Source of the DNA: Candidatus Anaerostipes excrementavium
Lineage (GTDB): Bacteria; Bacillota; Clostridia; Lachnospirales; Lachnospiraceae
DNA length: 64,000 nt
Reading direction: 5' to 3'
Assembly: GCA_019114985.1 (NCBI GenBank)
Contig: DXEM01000005.1
Coordinates: 1-64,000, forward strand
The notes beneath the pieces were generated by a model, which saw nothing but the letters and a program-made list of their open reading frames with translations, made no database searches and had not been told where the DNA came from. The position numbers and the translations under genes are program-made. This document shows, piece after piece, positions 61,569 to 64,000 of the stretch. Within the stretch, counting starts at the first letter, position 1, and every line of letters begins with the position of its first letter.

Positions 61569-62504
61569 ATGGCTATTACAGCAGCAATGGTAAAAGAGTT
61601 ACGTGAAATGACCGGAGCAGGTATGATGGATTGTAAGAAAGCTCTTACAAATACCGACGGTGATATGGATGCAGCCGTAGAATATTTAAGAGAAAACGGT
61701 CTTGCAAAGGCAGCAAAGAAAGCTGGACGTATTGCAGCAGAGGGACTGGTAGCAGTAGCCCTTTCTGATGATGCAAAAGCAGCTGCAATCGTAGAAGTAA
61801 ACTCTGAAACAGACTTCGTAGCAAAGAACGATACATTCCAGGCATATGTTGCAGAAGTTGCAGACCAGGCTCTGACAACAGAAGCAGCAGACATCGAAGC
61901 ATTCTTAGCAGAAGAATCTAAAGCAGAAGCTGGAAAAACTGTAAAAGAAGCATTAGATGGCAAAATCGCAGTGATCGGTGAGAACTTAAACATCCGCAGA
62001 TTCAGCAAAGCAAGCGCAGAAGACGGATTCGTTGCTTCTTACATCCATGCCGGAGGAAAGATCGGTGTATTAGTTGAAGTAGCTACAGATGTAGTAAACG
62101 ACGAAATCAAAGAGATGGGCAAGAACGTTGCAATGCAGGTTGCAGCGATCGCTCCGAAATACACAAGCAGAGATGAAGTTTCTAAAGATTACATCGAGCA
62201 TGAAACTGAGATCTTAAAAGTACAGGCTAAGAATGAAAATCCGGACAAACCGGACAACATCATCGAAAAGATGATCATCGGACGTCTGAACAAAGAGTTA
62301 AAAGAAGTATGTCTGCTTGACCAGGCTTATGTAAAAGCAGAAGACGGAAAACAGGCCGTTGGAAAATATGTAGAGCAGGTTGCAAAAGCAAACAATGCGA
62401 ATGTAACAATCAAAGGATTCATCCGTTTCGAAACCGGAGAAGGAATCGAAAAGAAAGAAGAAGACTTTGCAGCAGAAGTAGCAAAACAGATGGCTGGAAA
62501 CTAA
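61569..62504 (+). CDS. tsf: Elongation factor Ts
   Basis: The nucleotide exchange factor for EF-Tu. The 311-residue product has the N-terminal UBA-like domain (VKELREMTGAGMMDCKKAL), the conserved ENGLAKAAKKAGRIAAEG near residue 43 and the signature NSETDFVAKNDTF near 78, followed by the two-part core. AGGAGG precedes the ATG. The protein is highly Ala/Lys/Glu-rich with translation-optimised codon use. A large hairpin terminator follows. Confidence 0.98.
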   Translation: MAITAAMVKELREMTGAGMMDCKKALTNTDGDMDAAVEYLRENGLAKAAKKAGRIAAEGLVAVALSDDAKAAAIVEVNSETDFVAKNDTFQAYVAEVADQALTTEAADIEAFLAEESKAEAGKTVKEALDGKIAVIGENLNIRRFSKASAEDGFVASYIHAGGKIGVLVEVATDVVNDEIKEMGKNVAMQVAAIAPKYTSRDEVSKDYIEHETEILKVQAKNENPDKPDNIIEKMIIGRLNKELKEVCLLDQAYVKAEDGKQAVGKYVEQVAKANNANVTIKGFIRFETGEGIEKKEEDFAAEVAKQMAGN

Positions 62505-62561
62505 GTGAATCAAGCCCGTAGTGGTATATAAGCAAAGTTTTCCGTTTAATTGAATTGAAAT

Positions 62562-62632
62562 AGTTTGAGGCTCTGAAGACCTTATAAACACTGTATTTTT
62601 CAGTGATGCTAAGGTTTTCGGAGCTTTTTCTA
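62562..62632 (+). terminator. Large hairpin terminator of rpsB-tsf
   Basis: GGCTCTGAAGACCTTA (about 62570-62585) pairs with TAAGGTTTTCGGAGCT (about 62609-62624), enclosing a small CACTG/CAGTG hairpin, and the strand continues TTTTTCTATTT. The remaining sequence to 62728 is AT-rich and shows only a weak TGCCG/CGGCA hairpin (62703-62725). Confidence 0.75.
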
Positions 62633-62728
62633 TTTACAAAACAATTTTTTGGTATGCAAGTAGTTTGTCATTCATCATAGGATGATCTTTTGAATCAGAA
62701 TATGCCGGAATTTTTTTACGGCACATTG

Positions 62729-62757
62729 TTGCGAATAAGAGAAAGATTGGATATACT
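62729..62757 (+). promoter_or_regulatory. Promoter of the second AAA ATPase gene
   Basis: TTGCGA (62729-62734), a 17-base spacer and TATACT (62752-62757), about 52 bases before the ATG at 62809, with AGAAAGGACGA as ribosome binding site. Confidence 0.6.
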
Positions 62758-62808
62758 TATCTTAAGGACGTATTGTTATGATATTTTAACAGAAAGGACG
62801 ACAATGGT

Positions 62809-63954
62809 ATGTTAAAGAAATTTACTGTTATAAATTATAAAAATTTTAAAGAAGAGATAAGTGTAGATTTTAGTCATATAGCAGGGTATCAATTTAGTTC
62901 AGATTGTATTTATGATGGTTTAATTAGTAAAATGTTAATCTATGGCAGAAATGCAACGGGGAAAACGAACCTAGGGAAAGCTTTGATGGATATACGTTCT
63001 ATCGTGTTCAAAACACCGCAAAATGATGGAGTTTTACTTAATGCTGATTCTAAGAAAACAGCTGCAGTATTCATCTATGAATTTATTTTTGATGGACAGA
63101 AACTTCTTTATCAGTATGAGCGACTTTCTAATTTAGAATTACAACGAGAAAAATTGGTAATTGATAATCAGATAATTTTCGATTGTGATTTTGTTCAAAA
63201 AAATTTTAATTTTGATAATTTGAAATTTATTGGTGCAGAAACAGCAAATATAGAGAGGTATAAGCAATCGTTGGAGGAAGGAGAGATGGAGGATATTATT
63301 GAGTTGAGGCTTCCGTTTTTAAGGTGGCTGATTAGTAATGTTGCATTAAGAAAAGATTCCATATTGCTAAACTTGTCTAGTTACGTTAAAAGGATGTCTG
63401 TCATTTCTACAAGTGATATCATACGATCTCAATCAAACAAAGTGTACGACATTTTTTTTGAAAGTTTAGAAAGGAGTAGTAGATTAAAAGATCTTGAAGA
63501 CTTCTTAAATTCAATGGGAATTAAGTGTAGATTAGCTTTAAAAAAATTACCGGATGGTCAAAGAGAATTGTATTTTTCTCATGAAAAACTTATCCCATTT
63601 TTTGAAACTGCCTCTAGTGGGACGCTTGCATTGTTTGATTTATATCGCAGATTAATTCCTTTGGTACAAACCCCATCTTTTATTTATTTAGATGAATTTG
63701 ATGCATTTTATCATTATGAAATGGCAGAGAATGTAATAAAGTTTTTTAAGAGAAAATACCCAAAATGTCAAATTATTATGACGTCACATAATACTAATTT
63801 AATGACAAATCGCCTGATGAGACCGGATTGCCTTTTTATTTTATCAGGATTAGGGACTTTAACAGCGCTTTGCGATGCAACAGGAAGAGAATTACGTGAA
63901 GGACATAATCTTGAGAAAATGTATATAAGTGGGGAGTTTGAATTGTATGAATGA
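62809..63954 (+). CDS. AAA ATPase, AAA_15/RloA-like (probable defence ATPase)
   Basis: A 381-residue ATPase of the same broad group as the one at 200-1555 but clearly different in sequence. The N-terminus FTVINYKNFKEEISVDFS is typical. Walker A YGRNATGKTNLGKAL lies near residue 47. A signature-like SSGTLALFDLYRRL is followed by Walker B FIYLDEFDAFYHYEM near residue 295, then the switch IIMTSHNTNLM. It is much more AT-rich than the preceding rpsB-tsf genes, which suggests acquired DNA. The next gene starts within its last codons, indicating a coupled pair like RloA/RloB or AriA/AriB. Confidence 0.8.
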   Translation: MLKKFTVINYKNFKEEISVDFSHIAGYQFSSDCIYDGLISKMLIYGRNATGKTNLGKALMDIRSIVFKTPQNDGVLLNADSKKTAAVFIYEFIFDGQKLLYQYERLSNLELQREKLVIDNQIIFDCDFVQKNFNFDNLKFIGAETANIERYKQSLEEGEMEDIIELRLPFLRWLISNVALRKDSILLNLSSYVKRMSVISTSDIIRSQSNKVYDIFFESLERSSRLKDLEDFLNSMGIKCRLALKKLPDGQRELYFSHEKLIPFFETASSGTLALFDLYRRLIPLVQTPSFIYLDEFDAFYHYEMAENVIKFFKRKYPKCQIIMTSHNTNLMTNRLMRPDCLFILSGLGTLTALCDATGRELREGHNLEKMYISGEFELYE

Positions 63955-64000
63955 TTATATTGGAGAAGCGAGAAAACGCAGGCAGAATTTATTAATTGTA
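63947..64000 (+). CDS. Partial partner gene of the AAA ATPase (cut by the window end)
   Basis: An ATG at 63947 overlaps the ATPase stop by 8 bases and opens a frame, MNDYIGEARKRRQNLLIV, that continues past the window. A ribosome binding GGGGAG lies upstream at about 63931. A basic stretch followed by a hydrophobic strand is what precedes the EG/E motif of TOPRIM-type effectors paired with such ATPases, but only 18 residues are visible, so the family is a guess. Confidence 0.55.
   Translation, partial: MNDYIGEARKRRQNLLIV

Noticed and set aside
61490-62008. Ala/Ser-rich minus-strand frame opposite tsf
   Set aside because: A by-product of the biased codon use of a highly expressed gene.
1-64000. 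CRISPR arrays, tRNA or rRNA genes, insertion sequences, prophage
   Set aside because: No regularly spaced repeats, cloverleaf genes, transposase or phage structural genes were recognised anywhere in the window.
1-64000. CodY binding boxes in front of the amino acid genes
   Set aside because: Only weak partial matches to AATTTTCWGAAAATT were seen, which are expected by chance in AT-rich DNA.

Overview
This window looks like a chromosomal segment of a low-GC, spore-forming anaerobic Clostridium-type bacterium, most likely a member of the Lachnospiraceae. The evidence is gene content: YqfC/YqfD, SpoVB-like and YlmC-type sporulation proteins, CodY, HisZ-type histidine biosynthesis, a clostridial-order Rnf operon (rnfCDGEAB) and ferredoxin-dependent 2-oxoacid metabolism. 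Ribosome binding sites are strong (AGGAGG-like) and sigma-A promoters are close to consensus. No rRNA, tRNA, CRISPR array or insertion sequence was recognised.

Layout. 1-2.3 kb: an AT-rich ATPase/TOPRIM pair resembling RloA-RloB/AbiL phage-defence modules. 2.3-5.7 kb (minus strand): rqcH and a CNNM/TlyC-like protein behind a long 5' leader with an attenuator-like hairpin. 5.8-10.1 kb: a SEC-C methionine aminopeptidase, then a response regulator, ABC transporter and kinase module. 11.2-16.3 kb: a his operon (hisZ-G-D-B and a HisIE carrying an extra degenerate HisF-like domain) driven by a promoter embedded in a palindrome. 16.3-26 kb: a 40-residue membrane ORF, alaS, rpsU, yqfC, yqfD, a phoH-like gene, ybeY, a SpoVB-like flippase, a BofC-like protein and an HI0933-type flavoprotein.

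26.1-39.9 kb is an accessory catabolic island: a proline racemase-superfamily enzyme, an IclR regulator, a four-subunit 2-oxoacid:ferredoxin oxidoreductase, an ADP-forming acyl-CoA synthetase, RidA, a BCCT transporter, YitT, a LysR regulator, an ornithine cyclodeaminase-family enzyme and an MFS transporter. The racemase and cyclodeaminase promoters share a CTTAT-N7-ATAAG palindrome and a second conserved block, each at nearly the same distance from a TATAAT. This ties genes 11 kb apart into one probable LysR regulon. The inferred logic is an imino or amino acid converted to a 2-oxoacid, oxidised to acyl-CoA with reduced ferredoxin, and cashed in for ATP by the ADP-forming synthetase. The Rnf complex encoded at 49-54 kb could use the ferredoxin.

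40-44.9 kb: a second two-component/ABC (FtsX-type) module. 45-49 kb: a COG2509-type flavoprotein, proB, a DUF896 gene and proA. 49.2-54.3 kb: the rnf operon. 54.4-60.7 kb: ylmC-like, nrdR, a YifB/ComM ATPase, dprA, topA and codY. 60.7-62.6 kb: rpsB-tsf with promoter and terminator. 62.8 kb to the end: a second AT-rich AAA ATPase overlapping the start of a truncated partner gene, probably another two-gene defence module.
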